From: DAOTZS01 sp034434335
GTDB lineage: Bacteria; Chloroflexota; Anaerolineae; CG2-30-64-16
Length of the DNA: 9,297 bases
NCBI GenBank assembly: GCA_034434335.1
Contig: DAOTZS010000205.1
Span: 1-9,297, forward strand
Reading direction: 5' to 3'
Position numbers and translations under genes: made by a program. Below, piece after piece: positions 1 to 6,925 of this stretch (positions are counted from its first letter, which is position 1; each line of letters begins with the position of its first letter). The notes beneath the pieces are model-generated. The model did no database searches and had not been told where the DNA came from. It was given only the letters and a program-made list of their open reading frames with translations.

Positions 1-1
1 A

Positions 2-1291
2 TTGGCTGAGGCGCAGCAGGCAGCGGGGCTGGTGTCGGCCGAGCAGGTGGCCGACCTGCGCGACCACATGGATGACATCAACCTGGCCCGCAGCCAGCAG
101 ATCGAGGCCGAAATCGGCCACGACCTGATGGCAGAGGTGCGCGCCTATGCCGAACAGTGCCCCGTCGGCGGAGGCATCATCCACCTGGGTGCCACCTCTA
201 TGGACATCGAGGACAATGCTGACGCCCTGCGCCTGCGCGAAGCCCTTGACCTGTTGTTGGCCAGGCTGCGCGAGCTGCTCCTCGCCTGCGCGGACCAAAT
301 CGAGCGGTGGGCGGACACCCCCACTATGGCCTTTACCCATCTGCAGCCCGCAGAGCCAACGACGATCGGCTACCGGCTGGCCCAGTACGGGCAAGACTTG
401 CTGGCCGACTGGCGCGATTTGTCTCGGGTGCGGGGCGAGATACGCGGCAAGGGCTTCAAGGGCGCTGTCGGCACCTCCGCGTCTTATGTCCAGCTACTGA
501 GCGGTTCCTCGCTGAGCGCGCGGGCCCTGGAGGAGCGCATCATGGCCGCGCTGGGGCTGGAAGCCTTTCCGGTTGCCTCCCAGACCTATCCGCGCAAGCA
601 GGACTACCGGGTCCTGTCGGCGCTGGCGGGGCTGGGACAATCGTTGTACAAATTCGCTTTCGACTTGCGCCTGCTGCAGTCCCCCACCATTGGTGAATGG
701 GCTGAGCCCTTTGGCGCCAGGCAGGTGGGCTCAAGCGCCATGCCCTTCAAGCGGAATCCCATCCATGCCGAGAATCTGGACAGCCTGGCCCGCCTGCTGG
801 CTGCGCTGCCACGGGTGGCCTGGGACAACGCAGCCCACACCCTCCTGGAGCGTACCCTGGACGACTCAGCTAACCGCCGGGCCCTGATGCCCGAAGCCTT
901 TCTGATCGCCGATGAATTGTTGCGCCGCGGGTTACGGCTCATCACAGGGTTGCAGGTAAACACGGCTGCGGCCGATCGGCTGTTGGCCACCTTCGGCGTC
1001 TTCGCAGCCACAGAGCGGCTATTGATGGAGTGCGTCCGCCGCGGGGGAGACCGCCAGGAGCTACATGAGGTCATCCGAGGCCATTCGCTGGCCGCCTGGG
1101 AGGCGCTGCAGGCCGGCCGAGGTAACCCCCTGGCCGAGCTTTTGAGCCACGACCCGCGCCTCACTCGCTACGCCAGCGGCGACCAGATACGTGGGTGGCT
1201 GGATGCCACGGATTACGTAGGTGATGCCCCCGAACGAGCCCGGGCCTGCGCCGAGGTTATCAGGAAAAGTGTGTCTGAAAACTGCTCGTAG
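2..1291 (+). CDS. purB: Adenylosuccinate lyase, eukaryotic-like form, 5'-truncated by window edge
   Basis: PurB removes fumarate from SAICAR (step 8 of IMP synthesis) and from adenylosuccinate in AMP synthesis. It belongs to the fumarase/aspartase superfamily and acts as a cytosolic homotetramer. Counting from the first complete codon (2-4), visible motifs are HLGATS (61-66), the catalytic-His segment FTHLQPAEPTT (111-121, His113), the flexible catalytic-Ser loop GSSAMPFKRNP (243-253) and ERTLDDSANRR (283-293). The last motif and HLGATS match human ADSL rather than Bacillus PurB. The frame is open at the left edge. The TTG at 2-4 aligns with the Leu of the conserved LAEA segment inside the family, so it is not a start; roughly 30-45 N-terminal residues should lie upstream. 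The final residues and the TAG stop fall inside a repeat unit (1275-1321), so the extreme C-terminus may be repeat-derived. Identity is certain; only the 5' end is unknown. Confidence 0.97.
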   Translation: MAEAQQAAGLVSAEQVADLRDHMDDINLARSQQIEAEIGHDLMAEVRAYAEQCPVGGGIIHLGATSMDIEDNADALRLREALDLLLARLRELLLACADQIERWADTPTMAFTHLQPAEPTTIGYRLAQYGQDLLADWRDLSRVRGEIRGKGFKGAVGTSASYVQLLSGSSLSARALEERIMAALGLEAFPVASQTYPRKQDYRVLSALAGLGQSLYKFAFDLRLLQSPTIGEWAEPFGARQVGSSAMPFKRNPIHAENLDSLARLLAALPRVAWDNAAHTLLERTLDDSANRRALMPEAFLIADELLRRGLRLITGLQVNTAAADRLLATFGVFAATERLLMECVRRGGDRQELHEVIRGHSLAAWEALQAGRGNPLAELLSHDPRLTRYASGDQIRGWLDATDYVGDAPERARACAEVIRKSVSENCS

Positions 1292-1408
1292 TAAGCCACG
1301 AAGCGGAGCGGAGTGGCGTCTGAATGGCCTAAAAACGCCTCGTAGCAGACCGCAAGTGGTGTAAAGTGGCATCTAGACAGCACTCCGCTTTGCTCCGTGC
1401 CTGACTAC
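1275..1408. repeat. Imperfect repeat cluster: two direct units and one inverted unit
   Basis: Unit A (1275-1321) and unit B (1329-1374) are direct copies matching at about 33 of 46 positions with one gap, period about 54 bp. The core of unit A (1288-1315) is matched by an inverted copy at 1381-1408, 23 of 28 positions pairing, so a 28-bp imperfect stem could close over a 65-nt loop. A smaller inverted pair, ggcgt (1315-1319) with acgcc (1335-1339), lies inside. The purB stop codon (1289-1291) is in unit A, and the distal GTG at 1397 is in the inverted copy. This looks like a REP-type dispersed palindromic element. I recall elements with similar CGTAGTAA...CTACAAACG ends in Chloroflexota intergenic regions, but that is memory and not a search. 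It could also act as a transcript-processing or attenuating structure between purB and purC. Confidence 0.7.
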
Positions 1409-1465
1409 AAACGAATTCCGGCTCGTTCTCAGGCTGTCATGTTATGCTGGAAAAACCGACTCACC

Positions 1466-1470
1466 GGGAG
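1466..1470 (+). promoter_or_regulatory. Shine-Dalgarno that sets the purC start
   Basis: GGGAG sits 7 nt before the ATG at 1478. It supports that start over the in-frame GTG at 1397, which lies in the repeat, and over the ATG at 1439. Confidence 0.7.
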
Positions 1471-1477
1471 CTGCACG

Positions 1478-2464
1478 ATGCTATCTCTAGAAGACATCTA
1501 CTCAGCCATTCCGCACGCCCTGCAACGGGTTGATCTCCCAGAACTCGGCCCTCGTCATGAGGGCAAGGTGCGCGACATCTACTTCGTGAACGGCTACCGG
1601 GCCCTCATCACCACCGATCGGGTGTCGGCGTTTGATCGCGTCCTGGGCACCATCCCGTTCAAGGGCCAGGTGCTCAACCAGCTCAGTGCCTGGTGGTTCG
1701 CCCAGACTGAGGATATCGTGCCCAACCACCTGGTGAGGGTGCCCGACCCCAACGTGATGATCGTCCGTGAAGCCCAGGCCCTGCCGGTCGAGGTCATCGT
1801 GCGGGGCTATATCACGGGTGTGACGTCCACCTCGCTGTGGACCCTTTACAGCCAGGGGGTCAAGCGCCCCTACGGCCTGGACCTGCCGGCTGGGCTGCGC
1901 AAGAACGACCCCCTGCCCCAGCCGGTCATCACGCCCACCACCAAGGCCAGCGGCGGCGCTCATGACGAACGGCTGACCCCTGAGGAAGTGCTGACGCGCG
2001 GCCTGGTCGCGCCAGAGCTCTGGCAGGAGATCACCCGTGTGGCGCTGGCCCTTTTCCGCCGCGGCCAGGAGGTTGCCCGCCGCGCCGGCCTGATCCTGGT
2101 AGACACCAAATACGAGTTTGGCCTGATCAGGGAGGGCGAAAAGGAGCGCCTGGTGCTGATTGACGAGATCCACACACCCGATTCCAGCCGCTTCTGGGTG
2201 GCAGAGAGTTACGAGGCAAGCCGAGGCCGCGACGTGGAGCCGGAGAGCTTCGATAAGGAGTACCTGCGCCTTTGGTTCGTCAACCAGGGTTATCGCGGGG
2301 AAGGCACCCCCCCGGCCATGCCGGCCTGGTTCGTGGCCCAGGTAGCCCAGCGCTACATCGCGGCCTATGAGCTTCTGACCGGGGAACGTTTCGTGCCCGG
2401 AGAACAACCTGCCGCGCCGCGCATACGCGAGAGGGTACTGAGATGGGCAGGCTCTCTCCAGTAG
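1478..2464 (+). CDS. purC: Phosphoribosylaminoimidazole-succinocarboxamide (SAICAR) synthase, Ade1-like
   Basis: PurC joins aspartate to CAIR using ATP (step 7), giving SAICAR, the substrate of PurB. From the chosen start the protein is 328 residues. Motifs are EGKVRDIY (28-35, glycine-rich ATP site), VEVIVRGYITG (104-114), TPTTKA followed by HDE (152 on), DTKYEFG (209-215) and DEIHTPDSSRFW (229-240). The length and these motifs fit the longer yeast Ade1-like branch rather than the roughly 240-residue Bacillus/E. coli PurC. The frame is open back to a GTG at 1397, but the extra 27 residues include repeat sequence and do not look like the family; ATG 1478 has GGGAG 7 nt upstream and leads directly into the expected N-terminus. 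purE follows after 38 bp, and an alternative purE start overlaps the purC stop by 22 nt. Confidence 0.96.
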   Translation: MLSLEDIYSAIPHALQRVDLPELGPRHEGKVRDIYFVNGYRALITTDRVSAFDRVLGTIPFKGQVLNQLSAWWFAQTEDIVPNHLVRVPDPNVMIVREAQALPVEVIVRGYITGVTSTSLWTLYSQGVKRPYGLDLPAGLRKNDPLPQPVITPTTKASGGAHDERLTPEEVLTRGLVAPELWQEITRVALALFRRGQEVARRAGLILVDTKYEFGLIREGEKERLVLIDEIHTPDSSRFWVAESYEASRGRDVEPESFDKEYLRLWFVNQGYRGEGTPPAMPAWFVAQVAQRYIAAYELLTGERFVPGEQPAAPRIRERVLRWAGSLQ

Positions 2465-2492
2465 CCGCTACCCCTGAAGTGGCTGTCCCTGC

Positions 2493-2498
2493 AGAGGT
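2493..2498 (+). promoter_or_regulatory. Shine-Dalgarno supporting the shorter purE start
   Basis: AGAGGT lies 4 nt before ATG 2503. A competing GAGGG (2431-2435) lies 7 nt before the in-frame ATG 2443, so the site helps but does not settle the start. Confidence 0.55.
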
Positions 2499-2502
2499 CA
2501 GC

Positions 2503-2979
2503 ATGCTTGTCCCGATCATCATGGGCTCCAAATCCGATCTCGCCCACGGGCAGGCCATCGCTGAGGCCCTGGCTGGCTATGGCATTCCCAGTGAGCTCCG
2601 GATTGCCTCGGCGCATAAGGCAGTCCGTTATCTGCTGGACCTGCTGGCCGCCTACGAAGCTGACCCGCGGCCGAAGGTGTACATCACTGTAGCAGGCCGG
2701 TCCAATGCCCTCAGCGGCCTGGTAGATGCCAACGTCGCCGCGCCCGTTATCGCCTGCCCGCCTTATGGAGAGCGCTTCGCCGGCGCCGATCTCCTTTCCT
2801 CCCTCCGCATGCCATCGGGGGTAGCACCGGCTGTGGTGCTGGAGCCGGCCGGCGCGGCCTTACTGGCGGCCAAGATCCTGGCCCTGAGCGAACCTGCCCT
2901 GAGGGAGCGCATCCGCCAGGCTCAGCAGGCTGCGGCGACCCAGATAGCGAGGGATGACCAGGAGCTACAGAACAAGTGA
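2503..2979 (+). CDS. purE: AIR carboxylase, class II PurE (CO2-dependent, animal-type)
   Basis: This enzyme converts AIR to CAIR (step 6). The 158-residue protein has MGSKSD (7-12), SAHK (36-39), AGRSNALSG (64-72), CPPYG (85-89) and SSLRMPSG (99-106). Class I PurE (N5-CAIR mutase) instead has SAHR and a GAGGAAHLPG-type loop. The set seen here matches the C-terminal domain of animal PAICS and bacterial class II enzymes such as that of Treponema denticola, which use CO2 directly and need no PurK. No purK is visible in the window, in agreement. Start choice: ATG 2503 places MGSKSD near the N-terminus as usual and has AGAGGT upstream. ATG 2443, also with a good ribosome site, would add 20 Ala/Pro/Val-rich residues and overlap purC by 22 nt. 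Class assignment is by motif reading; biochemical activity is inferred. Confidence 0.93.
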   Translation: MLVPIIMGSKSDLAHGQAIAEALAGYGIPSELRIASAHKAVRYLLDLLAAYEADPRPKVYITVAGRSNALSGLVDANVAAPVIACPPYGERFAGADLLSSLRMPSGVAPAVVLEPAGAALLAAKILALSEPALRERIRQAQQAAATQIARDDQELQNK

Positions 2980-3006
2980 GGCAGCAGGCAAGACGTAGGA
3001 GGCAGG

Positions 3007-4548
3007 ATGGAAAGGGATTTGGCTGACGAACTGGACCGCCCACGAGAGGCATGCGGCGTGATAGGTATTTACGTTCCTGGCAGCGAGGCAGCACGCATTG
3101 CCTTCTTCGGCCTCTACGCGCTACAGCATCGGGGCCAGGAGAGCGCCGGCCTGGCTACCAGCGATGGTCGCACCACCTATCTCCATAAGGGGATGGGACT
3201 GGTATCGCAGGTGTTCACCGAGCGGGAGCTGACACCTCTGCGAGGCCACATGGCCATCGGCCATTGTCGCTACTCGACTACTGGCGCGTCCACCCTGCGC
3301 AACGCCCAACCATACCTGATCGAGACCATCCACGGATACCTGGCTGTGGGGCACAACGGCAACCTTACCAATGTGCGTACCTTGCGCCAGCGGCTGCTGG
3401 CCCGGGGGGTAGGGCTGAGTTCCACCAGCGACAGCGAGGTGATCACGCAAATGCTGGCCGCGCCCCCTCCGACAGGGGAGCCCAATGGCCCGGATTGGGA
3501 GGCACGCATTGCAGCGTTCATGGCGCAGGCCGAGGGGGCGTATAGCCTGGTGATCCTGACTCAGCAGGCGGTTTTCGGGGTGCGCGATCCGTGGGGGCTG
3601 CGGCCGCTGTGCCTGGGGGAGCTGTTGGGCGATAACGGCTACCGGGGCTATGTGGTCGCCTCCGAGTCATGTGCACTGGGCACAATCGGCGCGCGCTTCC
3701 TGCGCGAGGTAAAGCCTGGCGAGATTGTCCGCCTGGATGCCCATGGCATCACCAGCCGGATGGGCTGCCCACCTTCGCCTCGTCGCGCCCTTTGCATTTT
3801 CGAATACGTCTACTTCGCGCGGCCCGATTCGATCCTGGAAGCCCAGATGGTACATCTGGTGCGGCAACGCATGGGGCAACGCCTGGCGCAGGAAGCCCCT
3901 GTGGAAGCCGACCTGGTGATCGGCGTGCCCGATTCGGCCACCCCGGCGGCCATCGGCTTTGCCCAGGCCTCGGGCATCCCTTACAGCGAAGGGCTTACCA
4001 AGAACCGGTATATCGGCCGGACATTCATTCAGCCTGATGATCATCTGCGCCGGTTAGGAGTGCAGCTCAAATTCAACCCCCTTTCCGCCAACCTGGCCGA
4101 CCAGCGGGTGGTGTTGATTGACGACTCGATCGTACGCGGCACCACGGCCGGCCCCATCGTCCGCCTGCTGCGCGAAGGTGGCGCGCGGGCAGTCCATGTG
4201 CGGGTTTGCTCGCCCCCCGTACGCCACCCCTGCTTCATGGGTGTGGATATGGCCACTTACGACGAGCTCATCGCCCACAGCAAGACGGTAGACGAGATCT
4301 GTGCTTATATCGGCGCCGATAGCCTGGCCTACCTGTCCCATGAGGGTATGATGGCCGCGGTGCGAACCGGCGCGGATGGCCAGGGTGGATATTGCAGTGC
4401 CTGCTTCACGGGTGAGTACCCGATCCCATTAGACGAATGGTGGACCCATAAAGCGTTATTTGAGCCGGCTGGTGAGGTCTCCCCTCAGGAACCCCTGCCA
4501 GCCCTTCGGCTCATCCCCTCTGGCGACAATAGCCAACGAGCGCGTTGA
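3007..4548 (+). CDS. purF: Amidophosphoribosyltransferase, Fe-S-containing type
   Basis: PurF carries out the committed first step: PRPP plus glutamine gives phosphoribosylamine. It has an N-terminal Ntn glutaminase domain and a C-terminal phosphoribosyltransferase domain. The sequence REACGVIGIY places the catalytic Cys at residue 16, so a 15-residue propeptide would be removed, as in Bacillus PurF. Other glutaminase motifs are HRGQESAG (41-48), GHCRYSTTG (85-93) and GHNGNL (115-120). The PRPP loop VLIDDSIVRGTT is at 369-380. Cys263, Cys409 (HPCF) and Cys463/Cys466 (CSAC) match the four ligands of the 4Fe-4S cluster in the Bacillus-type enzyme, which E. coli PurF lacks. Length 513 is slightly long; the tail after about residue 480 is not conserved. 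AGGAGG at 2997-3002 precedes the ATG. The TGA stop overlaps the purD ribosome site. End-product inhibition by AMP/GMP is known for the family. Confidence 0.98.
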   Translation: MERDLADELDRPREACGVIGIYVPGSEAARIAFFGLYALQHRGQESAGLATSDGRTTYLHKGMGLVSQVFTERELTPLRGHMAIGHCRYSTTGASTLRNAQPYLIETIHGYLAVGHNGNLTNVRTLRQRLLARGVGLSSTSDSEVITQMLAAPPPTGEPNGPDWEARIAAFMAQAEGAYSLVILTQQAVFGVRDPWGLRPLCLGELLGDNGYRGYVVASESCALGTIGARFLREVKPGEIVRLDAHGITSRMGCPPSPRRALCIFEYVYFARPDSILEAQMVHLVRQRMGQRLAQEAPVEADLVIGVPDSATPAAIGFAQASGIPYSEGLTKNRYIGRTFIQPDDHLRRLGVQLKFNPLSANLADQRVVLIDDSIVRGTTAGPIVRLLREGGARAVHVRVCSPPVRHPCFMGVDMATYDELIAHSKTVDEICAYIGADSLAYLSHEGMMAAVRTGADGQGGYCSACFTGEYPIPLDEWWTHKALFEPAGEVSPQEPLPALRLIPSGDNSQRAR

Positions 4549-4553
4549 GGAGG
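4547..4553 (+). promoter_or_regulatory. purD Shine-Dalgarno embedded in the purF stop codon
   Basis: GAGGAGG begins at the second base of the purF TGA (4546-4548) and lies 4 nt before the purD ATG (4558). This is a strong site whose placement favours translational coupling of purD to purF. Confidence 0.75.
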
Positions 4554-4557
4554 CGGT

Positions 4558-5889
4558 ATGCAAATCCTGGTTATCGGCAGCGGCGGCCGCGAGCACGCCC
4601 TGGCCTGGAAGCTGGCTCAGTCGCCGGTCGTAGAGCGCGTGTGGGTGGCACCGGGCAATGGCGGCACAACCGGGCCGCGCGTCTGCAACCTGGCCGTCAC
4701 CGAGACCCCGGCGCTGATCGCCTTCGCCCGCCAGAATCGTGTGGCCCTCACCGTGGTCGGCCCCGAAGCCCCTTTGGCCGAAGGGATTGTGGATGCCTTC
4801 CAGGCCGCCGGGCTGCGCTGCTTCGGCCCCACGCAGGCCGCAGCGCGCCTGGAAGCCTCGAAATGTTTCGCTAAAGAGTTCATGGTACGGCACGGTATCC
4901 CCACCGCCCGCTATGCCGCCTTTGACAATTACGCGGCCGCCCTGGCTCACCTGAGAAAGGTGGATTACCCGGTGGTGGTCAAGGCCTCGGGCCTGGCCGC
5001 CGGCAAAGGGGTAGTCATCCCCGCCGATCAGCCGGCGGCGGAGGAAGCCCTGCGGCAGATGATGGTGGAACGGGCCTTTGGGCCGGCAGGGGAGCAGGTG
5101 GTAATTGAGGAGCGCCTGGTGGGGCAGGAGGTCTCGGTCCTCGCCTTCTGCGATGGAGAGCGCGTGGCCGTGATGCCGCCAGCCCAGGATCATAAGCCGG
5201 TCTTCGATGGCGATCGGGGGCCGAACACCGGGGGCATGGGGGCCTACGCACCAGCGCCCCTCGTCTCCCCAGAACTGCTGCGGGAGATCATCCAGAGGAT
5301 CCTGCAGCCAGCAGTTGACGGAATGCGCCTGGAAGGCACACCTTACGTGGGCGTGCTCTATGCCGGCCTGATGATCACGTGGGAAGGACCACGTGTGCTC
5401 GAGTTCAACTGCCGCTTCGGCGACCCTGAGACTCAGGTTATCCTTCCCTTGCTCGAAAGCGACCTGGTAACGCTGCTCGAGGCATGTCTGGATGGCGCGC
5501 TGCGGGAAGTGGTGCCGCGCTGGAAGCCCGGCGCAGCGGCCACGGTAGTAGCGGCTTCTGCCGGCTACCCCGGCAGTTATGCCACAGGGCTGCCGATTGA
5601 CGGGCTGGAACAGGCCACTGCCCTGCCCGGGGTGATCGTGTTCCATGCCGGCACGCGTCGTGGTGCTGACGGCCGGCTGGTGACTGCTGGCGGCCGGGTA
5701 TTGAATGTGACGGGTATAGGGCCAGATCTGCCCACTGCTCTGGAGCGGGCCTATGCCGGCATCACTGCGATCCATTTTCCGGGGATGCATTATCGCCGCG
5801 ACATCGGCGCCAAAGCAGGGGTCAGAGCCAGCTCTGTTACCTGGCCAACTCATGCCCAGGAAGGCGAGCAAGCCCCAGCGAGGCCATAG
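4558..5889 (+). CDS. purD: Phosphoribosylamine-glycine ligase (GAR synthetase)
   Basis: PurD joins glycine to phosphoribosylamine with ATP (step 2), taking the unstable product of PurF encoded just upstream. It is an ATP-grasp enzyme. Motifs are GSGGREHA (7-14, N-terminal domain), VVGPEAPLAEG (66-76), the ATP-grasp segment KASGLAAGKG (142-151), DHKPVFDGDRGPNTGGMG (211-228) and the metal/ATP site EFNCRFGDPETQ (282-293). A C-terminal domain ends near HYRRDIGAKA (411-420). The usual length is about 420-430 residues, so the last 23 or so residues, rich in Ala, Glu and Pro, are an unconserved tail. The stop TAG (5887-5889) is directly followed, in the same frame, by the purM ATG with no base between. 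The tail would be the linker of a PurD-PurM fusion if the stop were read through. Confidence 0.98.
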   Translation: MQILVIGSGGREHALAWKLAQSPVVERVWVAPGNGGTTGPRVCNLAVTETPALIAFARQNRVALTVVGPEAPLAEGIVDAFQAAGLRCFGPTQAAARLEASKCFAKEFMVRHGIPTARYAAFDNYAAALAHLRKVDYPVVVKASGLAAGKGVVIPADQPAAEEALRQMMVERAFGPAGEQVVIEERLVGQEVSVLAFCDGERVAVMPPAQDHKPVFDGDRGPNTGGMGAYAPAPLVSPELLREIIQRILQPAVDGMRLEGTPYVGVLYAGLMITWEGPRVLEFNCRFGDPETQVILPLLESDLVTLLEACLDGALREVVPRWKPGAAATVVAASAGYPGSYATGLPIDGLEQATALPGVIVFHAGTRRGADGRLVTAGGRVLNVTGIGPDLPTALERAYAGITAIHFPGMHYRRDIGAKAGVRASSVTWPTHAQEGEQAPARP

Positions 5890-6912
5890 ATGACAGAGAG
5901 ATATCGCGAGGCAGGTGTTGATATTGCGGCCGGCCATCGGGCCGTGGAGTTGATGCGCGACGCGGTGAGGGCCACTTACGGCCCTGAGGTGTTGCTGGGG
6001 ATCGGCGCATTTGGCGGCCTGTTCGATGGAATGGCGCTCAAGGGCATGGAGGCGCCCATTTTGGTGGCTTCTACCGACGGCGTGGGGACCAAAACCCTTA
6101 TTGCCGCCGCCCTGAGGCGTTTTGACACCATCGGCTACGACATTGTCAACCACTGCGTGAACGACATCCTGGTGCAAGGGGCCCGACCGCTCTTCTTCCT
6201 CGATTATATCGCCGCGGGCCGGCTGGAGCCAGAGATGGTGGCTGCAGTGGTGCGTGGATGTGCAGAAGCATGTCGGGCAGCCGGCTGCGCGCTGCTTGGC
6301 GGCGAAACTGCCGAGATGCCAGGGGTTTATGCACCGGATGCGTTTGACCTGGTGGGCACCATAGTGGGGGTGGTAGACAGAGCCCGCGTGGTAGACGGGA
6401 GCCGCATCCAGGTTGGGGACGTGATCCTTGGGTTGGCTTCCTCTGGCCTGCACACCAATGGCTTCTCGCTGGTCCGCCGCGTCTTCGCGGGTTGGGACCT
6501 GGAGGCAATCGTCCCGGAATTGGGTGCGGCCTTGGGCGAGGTTCTGTTGACCCCTCATCGCTCGTATCTTTCCGCCGTGGAACAGCTTTGGGCCGCCGGC
6601 GTAGATATCAGGGGCATGGCACATATCACGGGCGGGGGGCTGGTGGATAACCCACCTCGCATCCTTCCACCCGGCACAGCGGTCTATCTCCGACGAGGGA
6701 GCTGGCCGGTGCCGGCGATCTTTGCATTGATCCAGCGGGTGGGAAAGGTGGACGCAGAGGAGATGGCCCACGTCTTCAATCTGGGGCTGGGCATGTTGCT
6801 CTTCATCCCACCCCTGCATGTCCAGCGGGCGCTTGATGTGCTGGAAGGCGAGGCCTGGGTGGTGGGCGAAGTCGTGGCCGACGAAAACGGCCCTCGTGTG
6901 CACATCATGTAG
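5890..6912 (+). CDS. purM: Phosphoribosylformylglycinamidine cyclo-ligase (AIR synthetase)
   Basis: PurM closes the imidazole ring: FGAM plus ATP gives AIR (step 5). The 340 residues are full length for the PurM/AIRS family, a dimeric enzyme with an N-terminal AIRS domain (about 1-165) and a C-terminal AIRS_C domain (about 170-335). Motifs are YREAGVDIAAG (5-15), GIGAFGGLF (37-45), STDGVGTK (61-68), NHCVNDILVQGARP (87-100), LGGETAEMPG (136-145), HTNGFSLVR (188-196), HITGGG (245-250) and FNLGLGM. The ATG immediately abuts the purD stop; the likely ribosome site GAGG (5880-5883) lies within the purD coding end, 6 nt upstream, so coupled translation or re-initiation is expected. The substrate FGAM must come from a FGAM synthetase encoded outside the window. 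Confidence 0.98.
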   Translation: MTERYREAGVDIAAGHRAVELMRDAVRATYGPEVLLGIGAFGGLFDGMALKGMEAPILVASTDGVGTKTLIAAALRRFDTIGYDIVNHCVNDILVQGARPLFFLDYIAAGRLEPEMVAAVVRGCAEACRAAGCALLGGETAEMPGVYAPDAFDLVGTIVGVVDRARVVDGSRIQVGDVILGLASSGLHTNGFSLVRRVFAGWDLEAIVPELGAALGEVLLTPHRSYLSAVEQLWAAGVDIRGMAHITGGGLVDNPPRILPPGTAVYLRRGSWPVPAIFALIQRVGKVDAEEMAHVFNLGLGMLLFIPPLHVQRALDVLEGEAWVVGEVVADENGPRVHIM

Positions 6913-6925
6913 GGAAACCAAGAAC

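Noticed and set aside
2..4. TTG as the start codon of purB
   Set aside because: The codon aligns with an internal Leu in the family's conserved LAEA segment, and the N-terminal part of the enzyme is missing, so the gene runs in from outside the window.
1275..1408. CRISPR array
   Set aside because: Only two diverged direct units plus one inverted unit, with no regular unique spacers.
1416..1448. Possible promoter before purC with TATGCT (1443-1448) as -10
   Set aside because: No acceptable -35 at 16-18 bp spacing; the match is too weak to call.
1397..1477. Longer purC starting at GTG 1397 or ATG 1439
   Set aside because: The GTG lies in the inverted repeat arm, the extra residues do not resemble PurC, and ATG 1478 has the better-placed ribosome site.
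1502..2407. 301-residue open frame on the - strand within purC
   Set aside because: Antisense shadow of a certain gene, with no recognisable motif.
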